From positions 248,001 to 312,000 of the forward strand of contig NZ_QGGV01000002.1 of assembly GCF_003148765.1 (NCBI RefSeq): a stretch of 64,000 nt of DNA, written 5' to 3'. Origin of the DNA: Silicimonas algicola (GTDB taxonomy: Bacteria > Pseudomonadota > Alphaproteobacteria > Rhodobacterales > Rhodobacteraceae). How positions within the stretch are numbered: the stretch's first letter is position 1; each line of letters opens with the position of its first letter. A program made the position numbers and the translations under genes. Positions 51,198 through 59,983 of the stretch are shown one piece after another. The notes beneath the pieces are model-generated. The model was not told where the DNA came from and did not search any database. It saw only the letters and a program-made list of their open reading frames with translations.

Positions 51198-52376
51198 TCA
51201 GGACGTGATGTCGTAGGCCCGCTCGCCGTGCTGCGCGAGGTCAAGGCCTGTCGTTTCGGTTTCGACATCCACGCGCATCCCCACAAGAGCACGCGCCACG
51301 GCGGCGAGGACGAAGGTCATCACCACGGTGAAGACGCCCACGATCAGAAGGCTGCCCAGCTGTGCCGCCCACGACCCGGCGCCCAGGACCGCGATCATCA
51401 CCGTTCCGAAAATACCGCCGACGCCGTGGACGGCGAAGACGTCGAGCGTGTCGTCGATCTTCAGGCGATTGCGCATCACCACGACCGTCTCCTGGCAGAG
51501 GATGCCTGCGATGCCGCCGATGACCAGAGCCGCGACCGGGCCGACGAAGCCCGAGGCCGGCGTGATCGAGGCGAGGCCTGCGATCGTTCCGGTGACGATG
51601 CCCACCAGCGACGCCTTGCCGTACTTGATCCGCTCCCACAACGCCCATGTCAGCGACGCCGCCGAGGCCGAGATATGCGTGACCGTCAGCGCCATGGCAG
51701 CGCCGCCGTCGGCGGCGAGTTGCGATCCGCCGTTGAAGCCGAACCAGCCGACCCACAGCATCGCCGCGCCGATCATCACGAAGCCGGGGTTGTGCGGCGG
51801 TTTCGTCGCGTCGCGCCGTCTCCCCAGCATCAGGGCAAGGACGATGGCGGCGAGGCCCGCGGTCTCGTGAACCACGATGCCGCCCGCGAAGTCGCGAACC
51901 CCCGTCTCGCCGAAGATCCCGCCGTCGGCCAGCATGCCGCCGCCCCAGACCCAATGGGCGACGGGCGCATAGCAGAGCAGCATCCACAGGCCCGAGAACA
52001 ACAGGACGAAGCCGAAGCTGACCCTCTCGACGTAAGCGCCGACGATCAGGGCCGGCGTTATGATCGCGAAGGTCATCTGGAAGGCGAAGAACAGCACCTC
52101 GGGCAGGGTGCCCGCCACGGTGTCGGCATCGACGCCGGCCAGGAACGCCTTGCCGAGCCCGCCCCACAGCAAGCCTTCTCCTCCGAAGGCGATGGAATAG
52201 CCGCAGGCGAGCCAGAGAATGCTCATCAGGCAAGCGATGGCGTAGCAGTGCATGAAGACGCTCAGCACGTTTCGCGACCGCACAAGACCGCCGTAGAACA
52301 GCGCCAGCCCAGGCAGCGTCATGAAAAGAACCAGCGCCGTCGCGACGATGATCCAGGCGGTGTCCGCTCCTACCAT
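51198..52376 (-). CDS. amtB: Ammonium transporter
   Basis: A 392-residue Amt/MEP/Rh protein. The channel histidines are in VVHETAGLAA (about 170) and FAVHGVGGIFG (about 313); about eleven membrane segments are visible, for example MLWVGWFGFNGGS and GLALFYGGLVR. The C-terminal GLDLAQHGERAY is the usual regulatory tail. No glnB/glnK gene is adjacent, unlike most amtB loci. Expression could depend on the ntr genes nearby. Confidence 0.95.
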   Translation of the reverse strand: MVGADTAWIIVATALVLFMTLPGLALFYGGLVRSRNVLSVFMHCYAIACLMSILWLACGYSIAFGGEGLLWGGLGKAFLAGVDADTVAGTLPEVLFFAFQMTFAIITPALIVGAYVERVSFGFVLLFSGLWMLLCYAPVAHWVWGGGMLADGGIFGETGVRDFAGGIVVHETAGLAAIVLALMLGRRRDATKPPHNPGFVMIGAAMLWVGWFGFNGGSQLAADGGAAMALTVTHISASAASLTWALWERIKYGKASLVGIVTGTIAGLASITPASGFVGPVAALVIGGIAGILCQETVVVMRNRLKIDDTLDVFAVHGVGGIFGTVMIAVLGAGSWAAQLGSLLIVGVFTVVMTFVLAAVARALVGMRVDVETETTGLDLAQHGERAYDITS

Positions 52377-52519
52377 GTTCCCCTCCCTATGGTCGTTCGC
52401 GGTGAGAAACCGCAGGGTGGGCGCGCGGAAAAGAGGCAGATGCGTCCGAAGATGCCATTTTGGAAGGCACTTTTACGAATGCCTTCAAAACAGGCGAAAT
52501 GGGCGGGCGTCGCCTGACT

Positions 52520-52993
52520 TCAGGGCAGTTTGTCGACGGCAGTGGAGAGAAGCGACAAGGCGTGCGCGACGCTGAGGCGCCTCACTTCGGCACGTCCCGG
52601 GGCTCCGAAATCGACCGTCTCCGTCCTTGTGCCCCCGGACGAGGCGATCCCGAAGCAGACCCGCCCCTCGGGCTTGTGCTCGCTGCCGCCCGGTCCGGCG
52701 ATGCCCGTGATCGACACAGCGAGCGTGGCGCCCGACCGCGACAGCGCGCCTTCCGCCATCTCGCGGGCCGTCTCTTCGGACACGGCACCGTGGGCTGCAA
52801 GCGTCGCCTCGCGTACACCCAGCATCCGTACCTTGGCGAGGTTGGAGTATGTGACGAAGCCGCATTCGAAGACGTCCGACGATCCGGCGATGTCCGTTAT
52901 GGCACCCGCGACGAGGCCGCCGGTGCAGCTTTCCGCGGTGGCGATGCGAACGCCCTTTGCCCGGGCGGCGTCGATCAGCCGCGCTGCGGTCAC
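52520..52993 (-). CDS. pncC: Nicotinamide-nucleotide amidase, CinA C-terminal type
   Basis: A 157-residue protein with GTG start overlapping the pgpA stop (GTGA). It holds [20 protein letters not shown] (catalytic Ser/Thr region), [14 protein letters not shown], and [19 protein letters not shown], the PncC/CinA-C hallmarks. It deamidates NMN to NaMN. The N-terminal COG1058 half of full CinA is absent. Confidence 0.93.
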   Translation of the reverse strand: MTAARLIDAARAKGVRIATAESCTGGLVAGAITDIAGSSDVFECGFVTYSNLAKVRMLGVREATLAAHGAVSEETAREMAEGALSRSGATLAVSITGIAGPGGSEHKPEGRVCFGIASSGGTRTETVDFGAPGRAEVRRLSVAHALSLLSTAVDKLP

Positions 52994-53976
52994 AGCGCCA
53001 TTACTCCGTGCGACACGCCGGCCAGCAGGATGCCGATGACGGCAGCGAAGACGCCGGCCCAGACGTCGTCCGCCATCAGCCCGAAGGCATCCCCCCGCCC
53101 GTCGGCGCGGCCGACATGCCAGGGCTTCCAGACATCGAAGAGCCGGAAGAGAAGGAATGCAGCGACGATGCCCGGCCAAAGCCGCAGCGGATCTAGGCCG
53201 ACATGCGCCGCACCGATCGCGACGGGAAGGACGGCGATCCACTGGCCCACCACCTCGTCGAGGACGATCCAGGACGGGTCGTGGTCGTCCGAGCCCTCGA
53301 TCTCGGCGCGCGTCAGGCGATAGCCGATCCAGAACAGGACGATGGCGCAGATAGCAAGAAACAGGGGCCCGCCAAGCGCGTTCAGGATCCAGGCGAAGGG
53401 CAGGGCGGCGAGCGACCCCCAGGTGCCGGGGGCCGGACGCAGGAAACCCACGCCGAAGAAGGACAGCACCCTACGGCGATGCGGAGGGGGCAGACCGCCC
53501 TCGGCGACCAGCGTCGCGGTCGCCATCGCGGCGATGCCTTCCTCGCGCCCGGTGAAGCCGAGCCTTTCGGAGGTCGTGGCCTTGACGCTGATGCGCGCCG
53601 GATCGAGCCCCATGATGCCGGCCAGCGCCTCGCGCATGGCGGGCGCGTGGGGACCGATCTTGGGCCGCTCGCAGATCAGGGTCACGTCCGCCTGGGTGAC
53701 GCGGAAGCCGCGCTCGGCCGCCAGCGCCACGGCGTGCTGCAGGAAGATGCGGCTGTTGGCGCCTTTCCATTGTGGATCCGACGGCGGAAAGTGCTGGCCG
53801 ATGTCGCCTGCCGAAAGCGCGCCATAGATCGCGTCCGTCAGCGCATGCATCGATACGTCGGCGTCTGAATGCCCTGCGAGCCGCTTGTCATGGGGCACGG
53901 GGACCCCGCAGAGAACGACGTGATCGCCCTCTTCGAAGCGATGGACGTCGAAGCCGTTGCCGACGCGGATATCCAT
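52990..53976 (-). CDS. ispF-pgpA: IspF-PgpA fusion protein
   Basis: A 328-residue in-frame fusion. Residues 1-160 are 2-C-methyl-D-erythritol 2,4-cyclodiphosphate synthase: GNGFDVHRF with metal Asp/His, AGHSDADV with the third ligand, [11 protein letters not shown], and [17 protein letters not shown]. Residues about 170-328 are phosphatidylglycerophosphatase [32 protein letters not shown], and [13 protein letters not shown]. The two enzymes serve isoprenoid and phospholipid synthesis, respectively. The two are usually separate genes. No stop separates them, though a GTG at the PgpA start could allow separate translation. No ispD domain is visible in the window. Confidence 0.88.
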   Translation of the reverse strand: MDIRVGNGFDVHRFEEGDHVVLCGVPVPHDKRLAGHSDADVSMHALTDAIYGALSAGDIGQHFPPSDPQWKGANSRIFLQHAVALAAERGFRVTQADVTLICERPKIGPHAPAMREALAGIMGLDPARISVKATTSERLGFTGREEGIAAMATATLVAEGGLPPPHRRRVLSFFGVGFLRPAPGTWGSLAALPFAWILNALGGPLFLAICAIVLFWIGYRLTRAEIEGSDDHDPSWIVLDEVVGQWIAVLPVAIGAAHVGLDPLRLWPGIVAAFLLFRLFDVWKPWHVGRADGRGDAFGLMADDVWAGVFAAVIGILLAGVSHGVMAL

Positions 53977-54060
53977 GCCGTCTGGCCCTTTCCTTCGGTG
54001 TGGGATCCGGTCTAGGCCGTGTCGCTGTTGCTGACAATGGCGACCGACACCACTTGTTTG

Positions 54061-54082
54061 GCCTAATTTTTAGGCATATGCC
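54061..54082. promoter_or_regulatory. Overlapping inverted repeats in ispF-dusB intergenic region
   Basis: GCCTAA (54061-54066) and TTAGGC (54070-54075) form an inverted repeat with a three-base centre. It overlaps the perfect palindrome GGCATATGCC (54073-54082). The site lies between divergent ispF-pgpA and dusB-ntr and may control either. Confidence 0.4.
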
Positions 54083-54166
54083 GGTTTCAGGGGCTTTTTG
54101 GCCGACGCGACATGGGATCGTCCCGAAAGCCCCCGTATCTGTGACATCGATGCACAAGGTTTAGGC

Positions 54167-55153
54167 ATGGTCCTCCGTATCGCCGACGTTTCCCTCGATC
54201 CGCCTGTCCTCCTGGCTCCCATGGCCGGGATTACGGATCTCCCATTTCGTCAACTCGTCGCCTCCTTCGGCGCGGGGCTGGTGGTCAGCGAGATGGTTGC
54301 GAGCCAGGAGATGGTGCAGGCCAAACCCGGGGTGCGCGAGAGGGCCGAACTGGGACTGGGAGACGCCACGACCTCGGTCCAACTGGCGGGCCGCGACCCG
54401 CACTGGATGGCCGAGGCCGCGCGGATGGTCGAGGCCAACGGCGCGAAGATCATCGACATCAACATGGGCTGCCCCGCCAAGAAGGTGACCGGCGGCCTGT
54501 CCGGGTCGGCCCTGATGCGCACGCCCGACCACGCGCTGCGCCTGATCGAAGCGGTCGTCGGCGCCGTCTCGGTGCCGGTGACGCTCAAGATGCGGCTCGG
54601 ATGGGACGACGATTGCCTGAACGCACCTGACCTCGCCGCTCGCGCCGAGGCGGCTGGCGTGCGGATGGTTACCGTCCACGGCCGCACTCGCTGTCAGTTC
54701 TACAAGGGGCGGGCCGACTGGTCCGCGATCCACGCCGTGACGGACGCCGTCTCGATCCCCGTCATCGCGAACGGCGACATCGTCACCGCCGCCGACGCTC
54801 GTGAGGCCCTGACGCGCTCCGGTGCCGACGGCGTCATGGTCGGACGCGGCATCCAGGGTGCGCCCTGGCGGCTGGCCGAGATCGCACACGGCCTGGGTAT
54901 GGGCCCCGCGCCGGTCATCCCGGAGGGCGACGCTCTGGCCGACATGGTGCGGGGTCACTACGACGCCACGCTCGCCTTCTACGGCGAGGACCTCGGCGCG
55001 CGCGTGATCCGCAAACACCTCGGATGGTACATGGACCGGGCGGGGACCTCGGCGGATCTCAGGAAACACGTTCTGACCGGCACCCCGCGCGAGGTTCGCG
55101 CCTCGCTTCCAGCCGCCCTGTCGGTCGGCTTCCAGAGAGCGCGCGCGGCATGA
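54167..55153 (+). CDS. dusB: tRNA-dihydrouridine synthase B (NifR3)
   Basis: A 328-residue TIM-barrel flavoprotein. The ATG at 54167 gives the family N-terminus; a frame start at 54098 would lengthen it without support. Features: LLAPMAGITDLPFR (about 18-31), the catalytic cysteine in NMGCPAKKV (about 105), TVHGRTRCQFYKGRADW and PVIANGDI. It reduces uridines in tRNA. As in Rhodobacter nifR3-ntrB-ntrC, it is the first gene of the ntr operon; its stop overlaps ntrB (ATGA). Confidence 0.96.
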   Translation: MVLRIADVSLDPPVLLAPMAGITDLPFRQLVASFGAGLVVSEMVASQEMVQAKPGVRERAELGLGDATTSVQLAGRDPHWMAEAARMVEANGAKIIDINMGCPAKKVTGGLSGSALMRTPDHALRLIEAVVGAVSVPVTLKMRLGWDDDCLNAPDLAARAEAAGVRMVTVHGRTRCQFYKGRADWSAIHAVTDAVSIPVIANGDIVTAADAREALTRSGADGVMVGRGIQGAPWRLAEIAHGLGMGPAPVIPEGDALADMVRGHYDATLAFYGEDLGARVIRKHLGWYMDRAGTSADLRKHVLTGTPREVRASLPAALSVGFQRARAA

Positions 55154-56223
55154 ACGTCTTTCTCCAGAACCTCTGGCTGTCGCTGCCGATCCCGGCGTTC
55201 CTGATCGACCCGGGCGACGTCCTTGTCGAGGCGAACCCTGCCGCCGAGAGCTTTCTCAATTCCTCGGCCCGTTCCCTGCGCGGCACTCCGGTCTTCGACA
55301 CCCTCGCCATCGACGCGCCCCTCGACGACAACATTGGCCGCGTCCGCAGCGAGCAGGCGAGCCTCTTCATGAACAACGTCGATGTCGGCGGCGGCAACCT
55401 CGCGCCCGTGAGCTGCAACATCCAGATCGCGCCCATGTCGAACATGCCGGGCTTCGTCCTGATGCTGATGGAGCCCCGCGTGCTGGCCGACCGTCTGGGA
55501 CGGTCGCTGTCGGTCAAGTCGGCCGCGAAATCCGCCATCGGCATGGCCGAGATGCTGGCGCACGAGATCAAGAACCCGCTCGCCGGCATCACCGGCGCGG
55601 CGCAGCTTCTGTCGATGAACCTCGCCCCCGAGGATGCCGAGCTGACCGACCTGATCGTCAGCGAGACGCGCCGCATCCTCGCCCTTCTCGAACAGGTCGA
55701 GCAGTTCGGCAACCTGCGCCCGCCCGCGCGGCGCGCGGTCAACATCCACGACCTTCTCGACCGCGCCCGCAAGTCCGCCGCCGTGGGCTTCGCCGCGCAC
55801 ATGACCATCGCCGAGCTCTATGATCCGTCGCTGCCGTCGACCTTCGTGGACAGCGACCAGATGGTGCAGGTCTTTCTGAACCTTCTCAAGAACGCCGCCG
55901 AAGCGTCGAAGGGGTCGCCGGGCCAGATCACGATCCGGACTTTCTACGACATGAGCCTGCGTCTGAGGCGCAAGGACAAGACCGCGACGCTGCCGCTCAA
56001 CGTCGAAATCATCGACGACGGCCCCGGCCTGCCGCCCGAGATCGCCCAGGACGTCTTCGAGCCCTTCGTGTCGGGCCGCGAGAACGGCACCGGCCTTGGC
56101 CTTGCGCTGGTCTCGAAGATCATTTCCGACCACGACGGATGGGTGAGCGTCGACAGCATCCCCGGCCGCACGGTCTTCAGGATTTCTCTCCCGGTCGCCC
56201 CCAAGCAGGCCGAGGAGCAATAA
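55150..56223 (+). CDS. ntrB: Nitrogen sensor histidine kinase NtrB
   Basis: A 357-residue soluble kinase. PAS domain about 1-110, phospho-acceptor EMLAHEIKNPLAGITGAA (His about 138), NLLKNAAEASKG (N box), IIDDGPGLPPE (G1) and ENGTGLGLALVSKI (G2). NtrB phosphorylates or dephosphorylates NtrC under GlnB control. It is coupled to dusB by overlap and lies 15 bp before ntrC. Confidence 0.96.
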   Translation: MNVFLQNLWLSLPIPAFLIDPGDVLVEANPAAESFLNSSARSLRGTPVFDTLAIDAPLDDNIGRVRSEQASLFMNNVDVGGGNLAPVSCNIQIAPMSNMPGFVLMLMEPRVLADRLGRSLSVKSAAKSAIGMAEMLAHEIKNPLAGITGAAQLLSMNLAPEDAELTDLIVSETRRILALLEQVEQFGNLRPPARRAVNIHDLLDRARKSAAVGFAAHMTIAELYDPSLPSTFVDSDQMVQVFLNLLKNAAEASKGSPGQITIRTFYDMSLRLRRKDKTATLPLNVEIIDDGPGLPPEIAQDVFEPFVSGRENGTGLGLALVSKIISDHDGWVSVDSIPGRTVFRISLPVAPKQAEEQ

Positions 56224-56238
56224 CGGAGGTTTGAGAGC

Positions 56239-57606
56239 ATGGACGGCACGATTCTGGTGGCGGACGACGACAGGACGATCCGCACGGTCCTGACCCAGGC
56301 CCTGACGCGGGCGGGCTGCAAGGTCCATGCGACTTCGTCGCTCGTCACGCTGATGCGGTGGGTCGAGGAAGGGAAAGGCGACCTCGTCATCTCGGACGTC
56401 ATCATGCCGGACGGCAACGGGCTCGACCAGTTGCCGAAGATCAGCGCCCTGCGTCCGGGCCTGCCCGTGATCGTGATTTCTGCCCAGAACACGATAATGA
56501 CCGCGATCCAGGCGACCGAGGCCGAGGCCTACGACTATCTGCCGAAGCCATTCGACCTGCCGGACCTGATGAAGCGGGCAGGGCGCGCCTTGGACGTCAA
56601 GCGCCGCGCGCCGTCGGCCAATGCGCCGAAGTCGCCCGAAAAGACCGCCTCCGACCTGCCGCTCGTCGGTCGGACGCCTGCGATGCAGTCGCTCTACCAG
56701 CTCATAGCGCGGGTGATGAACGCCGACCTGCCTGTCCTCATCACGGGCGAAAGCGGCACCGGCAAGTCGCTGATCGCGCGCACCATCCACGACCTGTCGG
56801 ACAGGCGCACGCTGCCCTTCGTGGTGGCGACGGCCCAGGACCTCGAGACGATGGAGGGACCGGCCACCCTCATCAGCCGCACGCGGAACGGAACGCTTCT
56901 GTTCGACGAGGTGGCGGATCTGCCGGAAGAGGCACAGGCGCGGATCGTGCGGATGCTGGACAGCTTCGGCGACAGCGGCCCCCGCGTCATGGCGACAAGC
57001 CAGGCCGACCTCGCCGCGCGGCTCGAAAAGGGACAGTTCCGGCAGGACCTGTTCTACCGTCTTTCTGGCGTTGCGCTTAATGTGCCGTCGTTGCGCGAGC
57101 GGGTCGAGGACATCCGGCCCCTGACCGATCACTTCGCGGCCAAGGCCGAGCGTGACGGCCTGCCGGTGAGGACGTTCAGTCCCGAGGCGATGGACCTTAT
57201 CCGAGCCTATTCCTGGCCGGGAAACGTCCGGCAGCTTGAAAATACCATTCGCCGTCTGGCGCTCACCGGCGGAGAAGACACCGTCTCGCGCAGCCAGATC
57301 GAGCTCGTTCTGGGCAATCAGCCCGCGATAGAGCCGCTGACGGGAAGCGACGACGACAAGCTCTCGGCCTCGATCGCCAAGCACCTGCGCCGCTATTTCG
57401 ACCTGCACGGAGGCCAGCTTCCCCCGCCGGGCCTTTACCAGCGCATCCTCCGCGAGGTCGAAACGCCGCTGATCGGCATCGCGCTCGACGCGACAGGGGG
57501 CAACCAGGCGAAGTGTGCCGATCTTCTGGGCATCAACCGGAACACGCTGCGCAAGAAGATCACCGACCTTGATATCCGCGTGACACGCCGCCGCAAGTTG
57601 ATGTAA
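56239..57606 (+). CDS. ntrC: Nitrogen response regulator NtrC, Rhodobacter type
   Basis: A 455-residue regulator. Receiver domain about 1-115, phosphorylated Asp53 ([10 protein letters not shown]) and the conserved Lys in [11 protein letters not shown]+ domain about 145-375 with GESGTGKS (about 170) and [16 protein letters not shown]-terminal Fis-type helix-turn-helix [20 protein letters not shown]. The GAFTGA loop and surrounding 15-odd residues that touch sigma-54 are missing between VVATAQDLE and NGTLLFDE. R. capsulatus NtrC, which activates the housekeeping polymerase, has the same deletion. It probably acts without sigma-54. Confidence 0.96.
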   Translation: MDGTILVADDDRTIRTVLTQALTRAGCKVHATSSLVTLMRWVEEGKGDLVISDVIMPDGNGLDQLPKISALRPGLPVIVISAQNTIMTAIQATEAEAYDYLPKPFDLPDLMKRAGRALDVKRRAPSANAPKSPEKTASDLPLVGRTPAMQSLYQLIARVMNADLPVLITGESGTGKSLIARTIHDLSDRRTLPFVVATAQDLETMEGPATLISRTRNGTLLFDEVADLPEEAQARIVRMLDSFGDSGPRVMATSQADLAARLEKGQFRQDLFYRLSGVALNVPSLRERVEDIRPLTDHFAAKAERDGLPVRTFSPEAMDLIRAYSWPGNVRQLENTIRRLALTGGEDTVSRSQIELVLGNQPAIEPLTGSDDDKLSASIAKHLRRYFDLHGGQLPPPGLYQRILREVETPLIGIALDATGGNQAKCADLLGINRNTLRKKITDLDIRVTRRRKLM

Positions 57607-57671
57607 AACCGCAACATAACAGTGGCCGATGCGTGACTCCGGTCCCACGGTCCAGAACAATATGGGCGGTC

Positions 57672-57686
57672 GTCGCACTATGCGAC
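57672..57686. repeat. Inverted repeat upstream of ntrY
   Basis: GTCGCA (57672-57677) and TGCGAC (57681-57686) flank a three-base centre in the 102-bp ntrC-ntrY gap, about 22 bp before the ntrY GTG. It could be an operator or an mRNA hairpin affecting ntrY translation. Confidence 0.4.
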
Positions 57687-57708
57687 AAGGCGAATACAGG
57701 AGACCGGC

Positions 57709-59970
57709 GTGACGTCTCGCGCCAGGGCGCTGACCTGGGAAAAGGTGAGCAACCTCAGACGCTTGCAGCGCTATTCTAATGCTGCGGGTCTGGGGCTGGT
57801 CCTGCTTGGTCCGGTTCTCGTCCTGATGACCTTCGCAGTTCTCGGCCCGCTCGACCGCGCGGCGACGGCCTTGCCTCTGCGACTCGTTCTGATGGCGGAC
57901 CTCGTTTACGCACTTGTCGTCGCCACGCTCGTCGGCATCCGCATCGCCGGCATGATTTCGGCGCGCCGCGCGCGTTCGGCGGGATCTCGCCTCCACCTGC
58001 GCCTGACCGGCGTCTTCGCGATGATCGCGCTTATTCCGACGGTGCTGGTCGCCATCTTCGCAGGCATGACCATCAACGTCGGTCTCGAAGGCTGGTTCTC
58101 GGACCGCGTGTCGGGCGTGGTGGGAGCGTCGCTCGCCGCTGCCGAGGCGTATGAAGAAGACCAGCGCCGCGACCTGGTCGAGGATGTCGGTGCGCTCGCC
58201 GAGGTGCTGGATTCGGCGCGGCGGCGTTCCGCCTTCGTGTCGGACGGCGAGCTTCGGCAGCTTCTGGGACAGGGGCAGGCCCTGATCCAGCGTGGCCTGC
58301 GCGAGGCTTTCGTGATCGACGGGACGGGCGAGATCCGGGCCCGGGGCGAACGATCCTATCTCTTCGACTTCGAGATGCCGGACGCCGCGACGCTGGCCAC
58401 GGCCGCCGCCGGTGAGACGGCGGTGGTCCAGGACCTCGCCACCGACGAATTGCGTGCGCTGGTGCGCCTCGACGCCTTTCCCGACCGCTTCCTCTACGTC
58501 TCGCGCGCTGTCGACGGTCGCATCCTCGGCCTTCTCGACGAGGCAGCCGAGACGGCCCAGCTCTATAACCAGCTGGAGCGGGAACGCGGTCGGCTGGTGT
58601 TCGAGTTCGGCCTTCTCTACCTCGGCTTCGCGGTCATCCTGATCCTCGCCGCGATCTGGGTCGGGCTGTGGTTCGCCGAAAGGCTCGCCCGACCCGTCGG
58701 ACGGCTCGCAGGCGCGGCGCAGCGTGTCGGCGGGGGCGACCTGGACGTGCAGGTGCGCGAGGAGCCGGGCGACGACGAGATCGCCATGCTGGGGCGGCTG
58801 TTCAACCAGATGACGCGTCAGTTGAAGGGTCAGCGCGACGCGCTGATGAACACCAACCAGCAGATCGAGGCGCGGCGGCGGCTCTTTGACAGCGTGCTAT
58901 CCAGCGTCACGGCGGGCGTGATCGGTCTCGATCCGCAGGGTCGCATCACCTTCGTCAACCGGTCCGCCGAGCGTCTTCTCGCGATCGGAGAGGAGGTCCA
59001 GGCGGCCCATTTGAACGTCGCCGTCCCCGAGTTCGGCGGCCTTCTCGACAGGCTCGTGGTCTCGGGGCGGTCGGTCGAGCAGGAGGAAATCCGCATCTCG
59101 CGCGACGGTATCGCCGAGACCCTTCTCGTTCGCATCGCGACGCGAAAGGGTGCCGAGGGCGAGGACGAGGGCCACGTGATCGCCTTCGACGACGTGACCG
59201 ACCTGGTGGCGGCGCAGCGCCTGGCGGCCTGGGGCGACGTCGCGCGCCGCATTGCGCACGAGATCAAGAACCCCCTGACGCCGATCCAGCTTTCCGCGGG
59301 CCGCATCAAGCGCAAGTTCCGCGATGCGCTCAGCGCCGAGCAGTCCGAGTCCTTGGGTCAGTTGACCGATGTCATCGTGCGCCAGACCGAGGATTTGCGG
59401 CGGATTGTCGACGAATTTTCCAAGTTCGCCCGCATGCCCGAACCCGAACGGAGCCTTCAGGATCTCGCACAGATCGTACGCGACGCCGTCACACTCCAGG
59501 AGGCGGCGGCGGGCGAGGTGCGGATGACCTCCGACGTTCCGACCCATCCCGTCCTTGCCGAGCTGGACGCGACGATGATCGGGCAGGCGCTGACGAACAT
59601 CATCAAGAACGCAGGTGAAGCCATTGAATCCCTGCATGAAAGCGGAAAGACGCCGGAAGGTCACACGGCCCGCGTCCACGTCTCGCTGACCGCTTCCAAG
59701 GGAACAGCGCATATCACCGTCTCGGACAACGGGATCGGGCTGCCCGAGGATCGGTCGAGACTGTTCGAGCCATACGTGACGACGCGGGCCAAGGGCACGG
59801 GCCTCGGGCTGCCGATCGTCAAGAAGATCATCGAGGAACACGGCGGCAAGCTGACCCTCACCGATGCAGAGCCGCTCGACGCCACCGGCAAGGTGGGCGC
59901 GCGGGCCGAGATAACCTTGCCGCTTGCGGCACAAGACGAGCAGACAGGCGACCTGAAAGTCGCCGAATGA
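57709..59970 (+). CDS. ntrY: Nitrogen regulation sensor kinase NtrY
   Basis: A 753-residue membrane kinase starting at GTG. Four membrane segments are visible (about 28-50, 62-85, 100-122 and 298-322), followed by a HAMP domain (about 322-375: RLARPVGRLAGAAQRVGGGD), a PAS domain (about 385-495) and the kinase core with RRIAHEIKNPLTPIQLSAG (His about 517), NIIKNAGEAIE, SDNGIGLPED and GTGLGLPIVKKI. NtrY partners NtrX in regulation of nitrogen and redox metabolism. It is 14 bp upstream of ntrX. Confidence 0.96.
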   Translation: MTSRARALTWEKVSNLRRLQRYSNAAGLGLVLLGPVLVLMTFAVLGPLDRAATALPLRLVLMADLVYALVVATLVGIRIAGMISARRARSAGSRLHLRLTGVFAMIALIPTVLVAIFAGMTINVGLEGWFSDRVSGVVGASLAAAEAYEEDQRRDLVEDVGALAEVLDSARRRSAFVSDGELRQLLGQGQALIQRGLREAFVIDGTGEIRARGERSYLFDFEMPDAATLATAAAGETAVVQDLATDELRALVRLDAFPDRFLYVSRAVDGRILGLLDEAAETAQLYNQLERERGRLVFEFGLLYLGFAVILILAAIWVGLWFAERLARPVGRLAGAAQRVGGGDLDVQVREEPGDDEIAMLGRLFNQMTRQLKGQRDALMNTNQQIEARRRLFDSVLSSVTAGVIGLDPQGRITFVNRSAERLLAIGEEVQAAHLNVAVPEFGGLLDRLVVSGRSVEQEEIRISRDGIAETLLVRIATRKGAEGEDEGHVIAFDDVTDLVAAQRLAAWGDVARRIAHEIKNPLTPIQLSAGRIKRKFRDALSAEQSESLGQLTDVIVRQTEDLRRIVDEFSKFARMPEPERSLQDLAQIVRDAVTLQEAAAGEVRMTSDVPTHPVLAELDATMIGQALTNIIKNAGEAIESLHESGKTPEGHTARVHVSLTASKGTAHITVSDNGIGLPEDRSRLFEPYVTTRAKGTGLGLPIVKKIIEEHGGKLTLTDAEPLDATGKVGARAEITLPLAAQDEQTGDLKVAE

Positions 59971-59983
59971 TGGAGATGCACTG

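Noticed and set aside
54979-57996. Minus-strand frame of 1005 codons opposite ntrB-ntrC
   Set aside because: Shadow; the plus strand encodes well-conserved NtrB and NtrC.
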